Part shown: piece by piece, positions 19,202 through 29,549 of the stretch | Position numbering within the stretch: position 1 is the first letter of the stretch | Layout of the letters: every line of letters begins with the position of its first letter | Assembly: GCA_911810475.1 (NCBI GenBank) | Contig: OU461276.1 | Coordinates: forward strand, 1,393,501 to 1,457,500 | Direction of reading: 5' to 3' | Length of the DNA: 64,000 bases | Source: Candidatus Celerinatantimonas neptuna | Lineage (GTDB): Bacteria > Pseudomonadota > Gammaproteobacteria > Enterobacterales > Celerinatantimonadaceae | Made by a program: the position numbers and the translations under genes | The notes under the pieces: generated by a model | The model's database searches: none | What the model saw: the letters and a program-made list of their open reading frames with translations, nothing else | Told to the model about the DNA's origin: nothing

Positions 19202-20461
19202 TCAGGAAGCTCGCGACTTTTGAGAAGATAATTGCATCGAAATTCGAATATAACCCCATAAAGCAACCCCAATAACTGCCAGACAAACGATATATAAACT
19301 CGTGGTATTAAAATGATCCAAAACCATTCCACCTACAAAAGGCCCTAAAGCGAATCCTAAACCACCCAATGTCGCAGCCCCAAAATAACTCCCCCGTAAA
19401 TCAGTTGGTGCTAATCGATCCAATTGAACATTGAGTGATGGAAATACAATCGTTTCTCCCAGACTTAAAATAAATGCTCCGATAAGCCATCCCCATGGCC
19501 ACTGGGTCGAACTGGCTAAAAAGAAAAACTGTGCGATGCCCATCAAAACAACCCCACTGCAAATACGTAAGTGCACAGGCATCTTATCCAGCAGGCTAAT
19601 TAACATAAACTGAAAGCTAACAATCGTAATGGTATTAATCAAAATCAGATAACTCACCCATTCTCCGGCATGCGCCAATCCAGAATGAGCAATGACCTGA
19701 GGCAGTGAAGATTCAACCTGAGAATAAACAAAGAACATCAGCAAATTCGCTAAAATCAACGAAGCAAATAAACTATCTCGCCGGAGGATTGCAGCTACTT
19801 CATGGACCTTAAGCGTCATTGAGTTTTGTTGCGTATGAGCAGGCTTCGCACAATAATGAAAACCTATTTTCAAAGCAATGGCATAAACCACAAAACTGGC
19901 GCCTGTAAGCAGGAATAATCGTTGAGGATGGTGCAAAGCCAAAGCAATCCCAATTAGAGGCCCAATCGCCCCTCCGGCATTCACCATAAAATAGCGCAAG
20001 TAAAAAGCTAACTCACGATCACGGGAGTTTTCAAGATAATCGCTCATCAGAGCCTGGCCGGGTTGCTCAACACTCGGCCTCATCAATCCGACTAAAATCA
20101 TCAGAATAAAAAACTGCCACAGGCTGTCAGCAAGGCCTAATCCCGCAAAGCCAATCATCGCCAGAACACAGCCGCCCAACATCACACGGCGCCGGCCAAT
20201 CCGATCGCTCACATAACCGAACCCAAACCCAGATACCGATCCAACCAAAGCCGAAACGGCTAAAATAGAACCTACGAAGATTTCACTTGCACCATATTCG
20301 CGATAAAGAAATACCACCAGAAACGGCCAGGCCATAAAATAGGTCAGTCGGGATAGAAAAGTCCCAATCAGAACAAGCCAGACAATAATGGGAAAAGAAC
20401 GAACACGCTGCCACTGCAAAAGTTTGTCATGAGCATCTGACGCACTTTGGGTCTGCTCCAT
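19202..20461 (-). CDS. MFS-family efflux transporter
   Basis: 419 aa from the chosen start, with about twelve membrane helices. The MFS signature between helices 2 and 3 is GFGYVSDRIGRRRVML, and LVGLMRPSVEQPGQALMSDYL matches helix 4-5 of the drug/H+ antiporter (MdtH/YceL-like) group. The C-terminal half shows LGETIVFPSLNVQLDRLAPTDLRGSYFGA. The substrate is unknown. ATG 20461 is preferred over ATG 20479 because AAGGAA lies at the right distance in front of it. A long AT-rich region precedes it. Confidence 0.87.
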   Translation of the reverse strand: MEQTQSASDAHDKLLQWQRVRSFPIIVWLVLIGTFLSRLTYFMAWPFLVVFLYREYGASEIFVGSILAVSALVGSVSGFGFGYVSDRIGRRRVMLGGCVLAMIGFAGLGLADSLWQFFILMILVGLMRPSVEQPGQALMSDYLENSRDRELAFYLRYFMVNAGGAIGPLIGIALALHHPQRLFLLTGASFVVYAIALKIGFHYCAKPAHTQQNSMTLKVHEVAAILRRDSLFASLILANLLMFFVYSQVESSLPQVIAHSGLAHAGEWVSYLILINTITIVSFQFMLISLLDKMPVHLRICSGVVLMGIAQFFFLASSTQWPWGWLIGAFILSLGETIVFPSLNVQLDRLAPTDLRGSYFGAATLGGLGFALGPFVGGMVLDHFNTTSLYIVCLAVIGVALWGYIRISMQLSSQKSRAS

Positions 20462-21014
20462 CAGAAGATTCCTTATCATGTGTTTGTGTTAATGTATAAA
20501 AAAGACATACAGGCTAGTCGGTCTGTCTAACGTTAAATATGGTTCAGAGCAATGATTTCTTATTCAAACCGAATAAGTCCAAAACAGTGATATGTAACAA
20601 TCACTATTCAACCTAAATACTCCATAAATAACCAATAACCGCCCCGACCTTTGACTGACGCATTATGAAATTCGATAATAAACCAGAATACTGGATGTAC
20701 ATCCATAATTCTATACCAATCAGCCTCTTTTTTTATACCCTATTTAAGAACAAAATAACCTGATTCACCTTCACCATCTCACTCACTAAATTGGTACAAA
20801 AATAATCAATTTTATTCAATGAAAACACACCTTTATAGGCATGAGGCATCAACTTTATAAAAAGGAGCTGTAGATTCAAACGGTCATTACAATAGTAATG
20901 TAACATACTAATTTTCATGAATATTAATGATGAAACGAGCAAAATGCACATTTACCTAAGACGAAAAAAATTTAGTTTTTAACTTGTGGAAACAAGGTAC
21001 CGGTTATAGCGATA
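20462..21014. other. AT-rich gap of about 550 bases
   Basis: This gap holds the MFS promoter side on the left. A 72-codon minus-strand frame at 20733-20951 has no ribosome binding site and an unlikely composition. The right end runs into the frame of the IS30-like remnant. No terminator was seen. Confidence 0.45.
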
Positions 21015-21431
21015 TTGACCGCAGCTCCAGGCACAGTATTCACAGCACTGCGTAAATATGGTGGCATCAAATCAACATCTCGAAAAAGAAATGCACAACA
21101 TTTGACGCTTGAGGAAAGAGAAGAAATCCGAGTAGCACTATCAGCCAAAATGCCATTGAGAGCTATCGCTAGTATACTCAATCATTATCCTTCGGTGATT
21201 TCCAGAAAAGTCGTCCATGACCGGAAACGGCGTTATTATGAAATGGGAGATGAAATTCTTCTGCATCTTGAATTTATCCGACACAATAACTCCCAGCTGT
21301 TTATTACCGAGCTACCACAAGTGTACTTTCACGATAAAAAACGACTAAATGAAATCATTGCGATTCATCATGATCTGAGTATGCAGGTAAATAACTCGCA
21401 TGTTCACGTTAGAAGATGGGAAACACAATAG
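21015..21431 (+). pseudogene. IS30-family transposase N-terminal remnant (HTH only)
   Basis: 138 codons. Residues 15-52 match the N-terminal region of IS30 transposases: YGGIKSTSRKR, then LTLEEREEIRVALSAK, then the HTH core LRAIASILNHYPSVISRKVV. After that the sequence is unlike any transposase; the DDE catalytic domain is missing and the frame stops. The open frame continues upstream of the ATG for several codons (NKVPVIAILTAAPG). No ribosome binding site or terminal inverted repeats were found. It is most likely a decayed IS fragment, less likely a small DNA-binding protein derived from one. It lies between an MFS gene and typA. Confidence 0.6.
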
Positions 21432-21581
21432 TTCGCTTAGCGATGAATCCTCTCAAGCAAGCACGCCAATGACTCATATTCGTTATTGAATCCAGAGGTG
21501 ATTCGCTCACTAAAATCATATGCGATAGCGTATTAACATTTAGCCATCGAGTTTCGTTTAGATTCAATACATTTTAGACAT

Positions 21582-21612
21582 AAAAAACGGCATGCATCTG
21601 CATACCGTTTTT
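21582..21612 (-). terminator. Intrinsic terminator of typA
   Basis: AAAAACGGCATGC (21583-21595) pairs with GCATACCGTTTTT (21600-21612) with one mismatch and a short loop. Read on the minus strand it ends in a T-run, 20 bases after the typA stop. Confidence 0.85.
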
Positions 21613-21631
21613 AACCACTTACGATTTAAAA

Positions 21632-23461
21632 TTAACTTCTTGGAGCCCGAACCGCGCGTTTACGATCCATCTCTGTTAAGTGTTTTTTACGTAAACGGAT
21701 GCTTTCAGGGGTTACTTCTACCAGTTCATCGTTATCGATAAACTCAAGTGCCTGCTCCAACGTCATTTTAATCGGTGGTGTTAACACCTGTGCTTCATCA
21801 GTTCCTGAAGCTCGAACGTTGGTCAACTGTTTTCCTTTCAGACAGTTCACGGTCAAATCATTATCACGGCTATGAATACCTATGATCTGACCTTCATAAA
21901 CTTCATCTCCATGAGAGGTAAACAAACGACCGCGATCCTGCAGGTTAAACAGTGAGTAAGTCAGTGCTTTACCTGTTGCATTCGCAATCAACACACCGTT
22001 TTTACGCTCACCAATTGAACCACCTTTATGTGGGCCATAATGGTCAAAGGAGTGATACAGCAAGCCACTACCAGATGTCAGTGTCATAAATTCGGTTTGG
22101 AAACCAATTAAACCACGGCTTGGAATGGAGAAGTCCATCCGAACCCGTCCTTTACCATCGGGAGTCATGTCAGTGAGTTCAGCCTTACGCAGACCTAACT
22201 GCTCCATGACGCTTCCCTGATGCTGGTCTTCAACATCCACGGTAACAGTTTCAAATGGTTCCTCTAACTGGCCATCCACTGTACGAAGAATAACTTCCGG
22301 ACGAGAAACAGCAAGCTCAAATCCTTCACGGCGCATGTTTTCAATCAGAACACTCAGGTGAAGTTCACCACGACCAGAGACTCTGAATTTATCCGGATCA
22401 TCGGTTTCTTCAACCCGCAAGGCCACGTTATGGACCAGTTCCTGTTGCAACCGTTCTAAAATATTCCGAGAAGTCACGAACTTCCCTTCACGCCCGGCAA
22501 ACGGTGAGGTGTTTACCTGAAAGGTCATCGTGACAGTGGGTTCGTCAACCGATAAAGCAGGTAACGCTTCAACCGTATTTACATCACAGATAGTATCTGA
22601 AATTTTCAGCTCACCCAATCCGGTAATCGCAATAATATTGCCGGCATGAGCGACATCAATCTCGGTCCGCTCGAGGCCTAAATACCCCAAGACCTGACCG
22701 ACTTTGCCGTTGCGTTGTAAGCCATCCGCAGAAACGATGGTCACCTGTTGGTTGGGCTTGACACTACCACGTTTAATCCGGCCCACACCGATTACACCCA
22801 CATAAGAATTATAATCAAGCTGTGAAATCTGCATCTGTAAAGCGCCATCGGGATCGGCATTCGGCGCTTCCACATTATCGATAATAGCCTGGAACAGCGG
22901 TTCCATATTATCGCTTGGCTGATCCAGATCTAATGTTGCCCAACCGTTGATAGCTGATGCATAAATGACTTTAAAATCCAACTGTTCATCAGTCGCACCC
23001 AAATTATCGAACAGGTCAAAGACCTGATCCATCACCCAATCCGGACGGGCACCTGGCTTATCAACTTTGTTGATAACAACAATTGGTTTCAAACCTCTTG
23101 CAAATGCTTTTTGAGTCACAAACCGGGTCTGCGGCATCGGACCTTCCTGCGCATCAACCAGCAGCAATACAGAGTCAGCCATCGACATCACACGTTCAAC
23201 TTCACCGCCAAAGTCCGCGTGTCCCGGAGTATCGACGATGTTGATATGGTAACCATTCCAGTTAAGCGCAGTATTTTTTGCCAGAATCGTAATTCCACGC
23301 TCTTTTTCGAGGTCATTAGAATCCATGACTCTCTCTTGTATTTCACCACGAGACTGAAGCGTACCGGACTGCTGCAATAATTTATCAACCAGTGTCGTTT
23401 TACCATGGTCAACGTGCGCAATAATTGCGATATTCCTTAACTTATTAATTTCACTAGACAT
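21632..23461 (-). CDS. typA: Ribosome-associated translational GTPase TypA/BipA
   Basis: 609 aa, full length. The GTPase domain has [10 protein letters not shown] (G1), ERGITI (G2), [12 protein letters not shown] (G3) and [12 protein letters not shown] (G4). Elongation factor-like domains II, III and V follow, then the BipA-specific C-terminal domain, ending [18 protein letters not shown]. TypA helps 50S assembly and growth under cold or stress. It is divergent from glnA as in E. coli, with about 470 bases between them holding both promoters. A clear terminator follows. Confidence 0.98.
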   Translation of the reverse strand: MSSEINKLRNIAIIAHVDHGKTTLVDKLLQQSGTLQSRGEIQERVMDSNDLEKERGITILAKNTALNWNGYHINIVDTPGHADFGGEVERVMSMADSVLLLVDAQEGPMPQTRFVTQKAFARGLKPIVVINKVDKPGARPDWVMDQVFDLFDNLGATDEQLDFKVIYASAINGWATLDLDQPSDNMEPLFQAIIDNVEAPNADPDGALQMQISQLDYNSYVGVIGVGRIKRGSVKPNQQVTIVSADGLQRNGKVGQVLGYLGLERTEIDVAHAGNIIAITGLGELKISDTICDVNTVEALPALSVDEPTVTMTFQVNTSPFAGREGKFVTSRNILERLQQELVHNVALRVEETDDPDKFRVSGRGELHLSVLIENMRREGFELAVSRPEVILRTVDGQLEEPFETVTVDVEDQHQGSVMEQLGLRKAELTDMTPDGKGRVRMDFSIPSRGLIGFQTEFMTLTSGSGLLYHSFDHYGPHKGGSIGERKNGVLIANATGKALTYSLFNLQDRGRLFTSHGDEVYEGQIIGIHSRDNDLTVNCLKGKQLTNVRASGTDEAQVLTPPIKMTLEQALEFIDNDELVEVTPESIRLRKKHLTEMDRKRAVRAPRS

Positions 23462-23760
23462 GTTACTTTGATTGCCTCATAAACTTTCAATTTGTACGCA
23501 AAAATGTACGCACTTGCCGCTATTTAGCGCGACCTGGATCACAAAATGGGCTTGATTATACCCTGAACAGCATGACCATGATATGAAAAGATCACCATCT
23601 GGTATGATTGTCTATCATTATTATGGAGTGTTGTAGCCTGATGAACCTATTATTGACCTATTGAAAGAAAGGGCATAGCCAAGTAAGCTGGCTGGGATGA
23701 GATATAGAAAACCCTGATGCAACACGAATCGCACTCATTTGAAGCAGAATAAACAGCAGA

Positions 23761-23777
23761 TGAACCAACGTGGTGCA
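23761..23777 (+). promoter_or_regulatory. NtrC binding site upstream of glnA
   Basis: TGAACCAACGTGGTGCA is a near-perfect 17-base NtrC dyad (consensus TGCACC-N5-GGTGCA, one mismatch). Its centre is about 85 bases before the start point expected from the sigma54 element, a normal distance for an NtrC enhancer. Confidence 0.82.
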
Positions 23778-23829
23778 TTTTATCATGAAGGTTATCCCGG
23801 ATGCGTGGTCAATACGGGACTCGCCTGTT

Positions 23830-23845
23830 TGGCACAAAACTAGCA
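23830..23845 (+). promoter_or_regulatory. Sigma54 promoter of glnA
   Basis: TGGCAC, five bases, then TAGCA matches the -24/-12 consensus TGGCAC-N5-TTGCA with one mismatch. It sits 85 bases before the glnA start. RpoN plus NtrC-P would drive it under nitrogen limitation, as for E. coli glnAp2. Confidence 0.82.
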
Positions 23846-23929
23846 TCCTGGCCCTTTATAACTATATCGAACGATTCATTTACTTTCACTTAAGAGCCAT
23901 CATTTCTTGATGACACCGGAGGTTATTAC

Positions 23930-25336
23930 ATGTCTGCAGAAGTTCTCGCTCTCATTGAAGAGCAAGAAGTAAAATTCGTCGACCTGCGTTTTACCGACAC
24001 CAAAGGTAAAGAGCAACACGTATCCATCCCCGTTAGCCAAATCGATGACGATTTTTTCGCTGATGGCAAAATGTTTGATGGCTCATCCATCGCCGGATGG
24101 AAAGGCATCAACGAATCAGACATGGTTCTAATGCCTGACCCAGAAACAGCTGTTCTTGACCCATTCACTGAAGAAGTCACTTTAAACCTGCGTTGCGATA
24201 TCTTAGAACCTGCAACTATGGAAGGATACGATCGTGACCCTCGTTCAGTTGCCAAACGTGCTGAAGATTACATGCGCTCAATGGGTATCGCTGACGAAGT
24301 TTTCTTTGGTCCTGAACCTGAATTTTTCTTATTTGATGATGTTAAATTCGACGCTCAAATGCAAGGCGCTTTCTATTCTATCGATGATAAAGAAGCCGTT
24401 TGGAACTCAGGCAAATCTTATGAAGATGGCAATACTGGCCACCGTCCAGGTATAAAAGGCGGATATTTCCCTGTTCCTCCTGTTGACTCTGCACAAGATA
24501 TTCGTAGTGCCATGAGCCTGCTGATGGATGAAATGGGATTAGTTGTCGAAGCCCATCACCATGAAGTTGCAACGGCTGGTCAGAACGAAATTGCATGTAA
24601 ATTCAACTCATTGGTTAAAAAAGCTGATGAATTACAGATTTACAAATATGTGATTCATAATGTCGCTCACGCTTATGGCAAAACTGCGACATTCATGCCA
24701 AAACCATTAGTTGGTGATAACGGTAGCGGTATGCACTGTCACCAATCATTAGCGAAAAATGGTGAAAACCTGTTTGCTGGTGACTTGTATGGTGGTCTGT
24801 CTGAAATCGCTCTGTTCTACATTGGCGGTATCATCAAACATGCGAAAGCAATCAACGCATTCGCAAATGCTTCAACTAACTCATACAAACGACTGGTCCC
24901 AGGGTTTGAAGCACCAGTAATGCTGGCTTATTCAGCTCGTAACCGCTCTGCTTCTATCCGTATCCCGGTTGTACCATCACCTAAAGCACGCCGTATCGAA
25001 GTTCGCTTCCCTGACCCAACAGCCAATCCATATCTTGCATTTGCATCTATGTTGATGGCTGGTCTTGACGGAATTAAAAACAAAATCCACCCTGGCGATG
25101 CAATGGATAAAGACTTATATGATCTGCCTGCCGAAGAAGCAGCTCAGATCCCTCAGGTTGCAGCGTCATTAGAAGAAGCACTGAATGCACTTGATGCAGA
25201 CCGCTCGTTCCTGACAGCTGGCGGCGTATTCTCAGATGAAAGTATTGATGCTTATTTGCAATTAAAACGTGAAGAAGTCACTACATTGAATATGAGTACT
25301 CATCCGGTTGAATTCCAGATGTACTATAGCTGCTAA
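23930..25336 (+). CDS. glnA: Glutamine synthetase, type I
   Basis: 468 aa, the length of the dodecameric enterobacterial enzyme, which joins ammonia and glutamate with ATP. Beta-grasp and catalytic domains are complete: [12 protein letters not shown], the metal-ligand region EPEFFLFD, the ATP-site block [11 protein letters not shown] and the RIPVV loop. The adenylylation site is Tyr397 in DLYDLPAEE, so activity is probably set by GlnE. Upstream lie a sigma54 promoter and an NtrC site, downstream a strong terminator and then ntrB-ntrC, the classical glnALG order. Confidence 0.99.
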   Translation: MSAEVLALIEEQEVKFVDLRFTDTKGKEQHVSIPVSQIDDDFFADGKMFDGSSIAGWKGINESDMVLMPDPETAVLDPFTEEVTLNLRCDILEPATMEGYDRDPRSVAKRAEDYMRSMGIADEVFFGPEPEFFLFDDVKFDAQMQGAFYSIDDKEAVWNSGKSYEDGNTGHRPGIKGGYFPVPPVDSAQDIRSAMSLLMDEMGLVVEAHHHEVATAGQNEIACKFNSLVKKADELQIYKYVIHNVAHAYGKTATFMPKPLVGDNGSGMHCHQSLAKNGENLFAGDLYGGLSEIALFYIGGIIKHAKAINAFANASTNSYKRLVPGFEAPVMLAYSARNRSASIRIPVVPSPKARRIEVRFPDPTANPYLAFASMLMAGLDGIKNKIHPGDAMDKDLYDLPAEEAAQIPQVAASLEEALNALDADRSFLTAGGVFSDESIDAYLQLKREEVTTLNMSTHPVEFQMYYSC

Positions 25337-25357
25337 TCAGAATTGTCTGATTGAGCC

Positions 25358-25385
25358 AAAAACCCTGCTATTTGCAGGGTTTTTT
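25358..25385 (+). terminator. Intrinsic terminator after glnA
   Basis: AAAAACCCTGC (25358-25368) and GCAGGGTTTTT (25374-25384) form an 11-bp stem with a five-base loop and a T-tract. It separates glnA from ntrBC, so ntrBC gets only read-through or its own promoter. Confidence 0.92.
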
Positions 25386-25665
25386 ATTTACCTTAACGAA
25401 TCAATCAACCTCTTCACCATTGTGTAAACGATGTAACTCAATCCATAATGATTGAATACATTTCCACTCTCATGGCTTACTGCACCATGAAAGAACGATA
25501 CCCACACGCATTCCCAGTGATATATCAAAACAGGCAAGAATATTGCACATTATTTTAGTCTATAGGATTTATTTGCACTGAACTAAAGCAAATCACACCA
25601 TTAAGCATCGAAAAATCATTTTTCAGTGCCCATCGGAACGAGATCTCGGTTATCCTCAATGGTGC

Positions 25666-25682
25666 AGCTCTAAAATGGTGCA
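25666..25682 (+). promoter_or_regulatory. NtrC-like site before ntrB
   Basis: AGCTCTAAAATGGTGCA matches the NtrC dyad strongly in its right half (TGGTGCA) and weakly in its left half. A further half-site, ATGGTGCA, lies just upstream at 25659-25666. The site is 20 bases before the GTG of ntrB, where bound NtrC would block the local promoter, as at E. coli glnL. The remaining gap from 25386 to 25665 shows no gene. Confidence 0.68.
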
Positions 25683-25702
25683 ATAATGAACAGGAGGTCT
25701 GT

Positions 25703-26761
25703 GTGCTGGAAACATTCGGTCTGAATAGAACAATATTAGATAATTTGGTGACCGGCATCATGCTGGTTGACAAAAACTTGGTTGTCAAATACGTCAACCC
25801 GGCTACAGAACAGCTGCTCGGGCAAAGTAAAAAACGCTTGGCTAACCAAGATTTACGATCACTTATCACACATACAACCCTTAACCTCGATATTCTCGAG
25901 CAAGTGTCATCGCAAGGACAAAGTTTTACCGACAGTGAAGTCACTTTAGTGATGGATGATAAACCATCGATGGTTGAGTTTTCCGCGACACAAATCCGCC
26001 ATGAGCAAGAATTATTGCTTTTGCTTGAACTGAAACCTATCGATCAGCAAAAAAAAATATCTCAAGAAGTTCATCAGCATGCCCAGCAACAAGCCGCTAA
26101 AGAATTGGTTCGTTCACTTGCCCATGAAATCAAAAATCCACTTGGGGGATTACGTGGGGCAGCACAGCTTTTAGAAAAAGAGCTACCGAACCCCGAATTA
26201 AAAGAATTTACTAACATTATTATTGAACAGGCGGATCGGTTACGAAACTTAGTTGACAGATTGCTGGGCCCTCAACGTCCGGCTCAACAAGGCTTACATA
26301 ACATCCACTCGGTACTGGAAAAAGTACGCCAGCTGGTTGAATTAGATTTACCAGAGTCCATTCAGATTATCCGGGACTATGATCCCAGCATACCCGACTT
26401 TGAAATGGATCATGAACAGCTGCAGCAGGCATTTTTGAATATTGTTCAAAATGCTGTTCAGGCACTACGTGAAAGAAATCAAGGGCAGATCAAACTTATT
26501 ACCCGCACCTCTCATCAAATAAATATCGCAGGGCAACGTTACCGGCTGGCAGCGGAAATAAAAATTATCGACGATGGTGCAGGAATCCCACCGGAACTAA
26601 CTGATACACTATTTTACCCAATGGTAACAGGACGTGAAGGCGGAACCGGTCTGGGACTGGCCATTGCACAAAATTTAATTAATCAACATAAAGGTAAAAT
26701 TGACTGCGCCAGCTGGCCAGGTCATACCGAATTTGTTATTTATCTACCACTTCGTAAGTGA
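25703..26761 (+). CDS. glnL: Nitrogen regulation sensor kinase/phosphatase NtrB
   Basis: 352 aa. An N-terminal PAS domain (LDNLVTGIMLVDKNLVVKYVNPA) precedes the histidine kinase core. The phosphoacceptor is His141 in SLAHEIKNPLGGLRG; the N box LNIVQNAVQAL and the G boxes DDGAGIP and GREGGTGLGLAI follow. NtrB phosphorylates or dephosphorylates NtrC under control of PII. The start is a GTG with an excellent CAGGAGG site. It overlaps the nominal frame of ntrC and both are transcribed together. Also called ntrB. Confidence 0.97.
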   Translation: MLETFGLNRTILDNLVTGIMLVDKNLVVKYVNPATEQLLGQSKKRLANQDLRSLITHTTLNLDILEQVSSQGQSFTDSEVTLVMDDKPSMVEFSATQIRHEQELLLLLELKPIDQQKKISQEVHQHAQQQAAKELVRSLAHEIKNPLGGLRGAAQLLEKELPNPELKEFTNIIIEQADRLRNLVDRLLGPQRPAQQGLHNIHSVLEKVRQLVELDLPESIQIIRDYDPSIPDFEMDHEQLQQAFLNIVQNAVQALRERNQGQIKLITRTSHQINIAGQRYRLAAEIKIIDDGAGIPPELTDTLFYPMVTGREGGTGLGLAIAQNLINQHKGKIDCASWPGHTEFVIYLPLRK

Positions 26762-26772
26762 GGAATTTCACA

Positions 26773-28179
26773 ATGGCTTCAACAATATGGATTGTGGACG
26801 ACGACAACTCTATTCGCTGGGTTTTAGAAAAAGCGTTAAGTGCCGTAGGCTACAACTGTATGAGCTTTCCGGATGGAAAACTCATGCTTAGCCAGTTAGA
26901 AGTGGAACATCCAGATGTAATCATTTCTGACATACGGATGCCTGGCCTGGATGGCCTGACACTACTAGAGCGAGTCCATCAATTTGATAGTGACTTGCCG
27001 GTTATCATTATGACTGCCCACTCTGATTTAGACAGCGCAGTGAATGCCTATCAAAGTGGCGCTTTTGAATATCTGCCAAAACCGTTTGATATTGACGAAG
27101 CGGTTGTCTTAACCGAACGGGCAGTCAGCTTTGCCCGGGAACAGAAAAAACAACACCTTGAAACAGAACCAGTCGGAGCAACGCAGGAAATCATCGGTGA
27201 AGCCCCTGCCATGCAAGAAGTCTATCGAGCTATCGGGCGGTTGTCCCGCTCAAGTATCAGTGTGCTCATCAATGGTCAGTCAGGAACCGGTAAAGAACTG
27301 GTTGCTCAGGCACTACACCGCCATAGTCCCCGGGCAAATCTTCCTTTTATTGCCTTAAATATGGCCGCTATTCCCCATGATCTGATTGAATCAGAACTTT
27401 TCGGCCACGAAAAAGGAGCATTTACCGGAGCCAGTAATATTCGTCACGGCCGCTTTGAACAGGCCAACGGAGGTACACTCTTTCTCGATGAAATAGGTGA
27501 CATGCCACTCGATATTCAGACCCGCCTGCTTCGGGTATTAGCAGACGGACAATTTTATCGGGTTGGCGGTCATTCCCCTGTTCAGGTTAATGTTCGTATT
27601 ATTGCAGCAACACATCAAAACTTAGAGCAGAAAGTGGCCGATGGCGAATTTCGTGAAGACCTCTTCCATCGATTGAATGTCATCCGTGTTCTTTTACCCC
27701 CACTCCACGATCGCAGTGAAGATATTCCGGCACTGTCAGCCCACTTCTTACACCGGGCTGCCGAGGAATTAAATGTCGAACCCAAGCTGTTACACCCTGA
27801 TACACAAAAATTTATGACACATCTGCCATGGCCCGGAAATGTCAGGCAATTAGAAAATGTCTGCCGATGGTTAACCGTCATGGCCAGTGGTCAGGAAATT
27901 TTAGTTTCAGACTTACCACCAGAGCTGAGTCACCGACATGAAAACGGCGAAGCGAAGATGGTTGAAGGAGACTGGAGAGTTCAGCTGCAGAGCTGGGTTG
28001 AAACACAGCTCTTAGCCGGGAGTAGTGATATTCTGGCCCAAGCGGTACCCGATTTTGAGAGGATTTTGTTAACAACAGCCCTCAAACATACCAATGGCCA
28101 TAAACAAGAAGCCGCCCGGTTATTAGGCTGGGGGCGAAATACATTAACCCGTAAGCTCAAAGAGCTGGATTTAGGTTAA
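26773..28179 (+). CDS. glnG: Nitrogen regulator NtrC, sigma54 activator
   Basis: 468 aa from ATG 26773, preferred over the ORF start at 26758 because GAGG lies before it and MASTIWIVDDDNSIRW is the family N-terminus. The receiver domain has Asp53 (ISDIRMPG). The AAA+ domain has Walker A GQSGTGKE, the sigma54-contact loop EKGAFTGAS and LFLDEIGDM. The C-terminal Fis-type HTH (HKQEAARLLGWGRNTLTRKLKEL) binds the NtrC dyads. Phosphorylated NtrC would activate glnA and limit its own operon. The gene converges on hemN with a four-base overlap; a hairpin, CGGGAGAA...TTCTCCCG, lies at 28186-28205 inside the hemN end. Also called ntrC. Confidence 0.97.
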   Translation: MASTIWIVDDDNSIRWVLEKALSAVGYNCMSFPDGKLMLSQLEVEHPDVIISDIRMPGLDGLTLLERVHQFDSDLPVIIMTAHSDLDSAVNAYQSGAFEYLPKPFDIDEAVVLTERAVSFAREQKKQHLETEPVGATQEIIGEAPAMQEVYRAIGRLSRSSISVLINGQSGTGKELVAQALHRHSPRANLPFIALNMAAIPHDLIESELFGHEKGAFTGASNIRHGRFEQANGGTLFLDEIGDMPLDIQTRLLRVLADGQFYRVGGHSPVQVNVRIIAATHQNLEQKVADGEFREDLFHRLNVIRVLLPPLHDRSEDIPALSAHFLHRAAEELNVEPKLLHPDTQKFMTHLPWPGNVRQLENVCRWLTVMASGQEILVSDLPPELSHRHENGEAKMVEGDWRVQLQSWVETQLLAGSSDILAQAVPDFERILLTTALKHTNGHKQEAARLLGWGRNTLTRKLKELDLG

Positions 28180-29549
28180 ATAACTCGGGAGAACTGTTTC
28201 TCCCGTACTTTACTTCGAAAATAGGTATCAAAACACATCGCAATATTTCGAATAAGTAATCGTCCTGCTGCGCTAACATAAATACCTTTAGCCGTTAATT
28301 CTAATAAACCATCTTTAATTAATGGCTTTAATAGTGCTAAATCGTCAGCAAAATAATCTTGGAATGTTAACGAGAAACGTTGTTCTATTGTTGCAAAGTC
28401 CAGCGCAAAATCACACATTAAGGCTTTGATAACATCCCGACGGATAATATCATCCTGGGTGAGCGCAAGGCCTTTACACTGAGCATGACCACTTTGCCCA
28501 ACCTGTTCATAATAGGCCTTGAGCGTTTTATGATTTTGACTATAGTCATCACCTATCATACTGATGGCCGACACGCCTAAGCCCAACAGATCACACTCAC
28601 CCTGAGTCGTGTAACCTTGAAAATTCCGGTGCAGTTTACCCTGCCTTTGAGCTATGGCTAGCGAATCATTTGGATGCGCGAAATGATCCATCCCGATAAA
28701 CTGATAGCCACTGCACGTTAAGTTTAAAATCGTATCGCGCAAAATAGTCAACTTCTGCTGAGGTGTCGGTAAATCACTTTCTTTAATTTTGCGCTGAGAA
28801 GCAAAATGGCTAGGCAAATGCGCATAGTTAAAAACTGATAAGCGATCAGGGTCCAGCAATTTAATCTCTTCTAGCGTTTTAGCAAAACTATCCGGAGTCT
28901 GATGAGGGAGACCATAGATTAGATCAAGATTAATTGATGTAAACCCAACTTTGCGAGCCCGTTGTAACAAAGCTTCAATGAATGCTTTATCCTGAACCCG
29001 ATTCACAGCCTCTTGAACTTTAGGATTAAAATCCTGAATCCCTAAACTCAATCTGGCAAAACCTAATTCAGCTAACACATCCATCGTATCTAATGTGATT
29101 TCCCGGGGATCAACTTCAATACTAATTTCGGCATCATCGGCAATGTTAAAATGATGACAAATCATCCCCATCAGCCGACGAGTCTGCTTTTCATCAAGAA
29201 AAGTCGGCGTTCCGCCCCCCCAGTGAAGCTGAGTCACTCGTCGTTGATGAAACAAAGGCGCCATTGTTTCCATTTCACACGATAAATTATCCAGATACGC
29301 ATCGGCTTTATCTTGGTGACGGGTTACGATTTTATTACAGCCACAGTAATAACAAAGCTTATGGCAAAAAGGGATATGAACATACAACGAAAGAGGCCGC
29401 TCAGGATAACGTCGCGCCGCTTGTTGAAATTCAAAAAATCCAAAACCCTGATGGAACTCCAATGCAGTCGGGTAACTGGTGTAACGAGGCCCGGCATAAT
29501 TATATTTTTCGATCAGTTGTTGGTCCCAATCGACAGCAAAATCTTGCAT
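28176..29549 (-). CDS. hemN: Oxygen-independent coproporphyrinogen III oxidase
   Basis: 457 aa radical-SAM enzyme that decarboxylates coproporphyrinogen III to protoporphyrinogen IX without oxygen. The cluster ligands are Cys62, Cys66 and Cys69 in PFCHKLCYYCGC, the same spacing as in E. coli HemN. The SAM motif HWGGGTPTFL, the GIQDFNPKVQEAVNRVQ block and the C-terminal HemN_C domain complete it. It lies downstream of yihI on the same strand, 85 bases apart. No convincing FNR box was seen before it. It complements the early heme genes hemC and hemD in this window. Confidence 0.97.
   Translation of the reverse strand: MQDFAVDWDQQLIEKYNYAGPRYTSYPTALEFHQGFGFFEFQQAARRYPERPLSLYVHIPFCHKLCYYCGCNKIVTRHQDKADAYLDNLSCEMETMAPLFHQRRVTQLHWGGGTPTFLDEKQTRRLMGMICHHFNIADDAEISIEVDPREITLDTMDVLAELGFARLSLGIQDFNPKVQEAVNRVQDKAFIEALLQRARKVGFTSINLDLIYGLPHQTPDSFAKTLEEIKLLDPDRLSVFNYAHLPSHFASQRKIKESDLPTPQQKLTILRDTILNLTCSGYQFIGMDHFAHPNDSLAIAQRQGKLHRNFQGYTTQGECDLLGLGVSAISMIGDDYSQNHKTLKAYYEQVGQSGHAQCKGLALTQDDIIRRDVIKALMCDFALDFATIEQRFSLTFQDYFADDLALLKPLIKDGLLELTAKGIYVSAAGRLLIRNIAMCFDTYFRSKVREKQFSRVI

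Larger units (their letters stand above)
23462..23929. promoter_or_regulatory. typA-glnA divergent regulatory region
   Basis: These 468 bases have no coding frame of note. They hold the sigma54 element and NtrC-like site listed separately and a weaker second NtrC-like dyad around 23717-23733. The glnA ribosome binding site GGAGG lies just before 23930. Confidence 0.75.

Noticed and set aside
20733-20951. 72-codon minus-strand frame in the gap after the MFS gene
   Set aside because: No ribosome site, no family resemblance and AT-rich composition; probably chance.
28186-28205. Hairpin CGGGAGAA/TTCTCCCG at the ntrC-hemN junction as a terminator
   Set aside because: It lies inside the hemN coding end and has no T-tract on either strand, so it is noted only within the ntrC entry.
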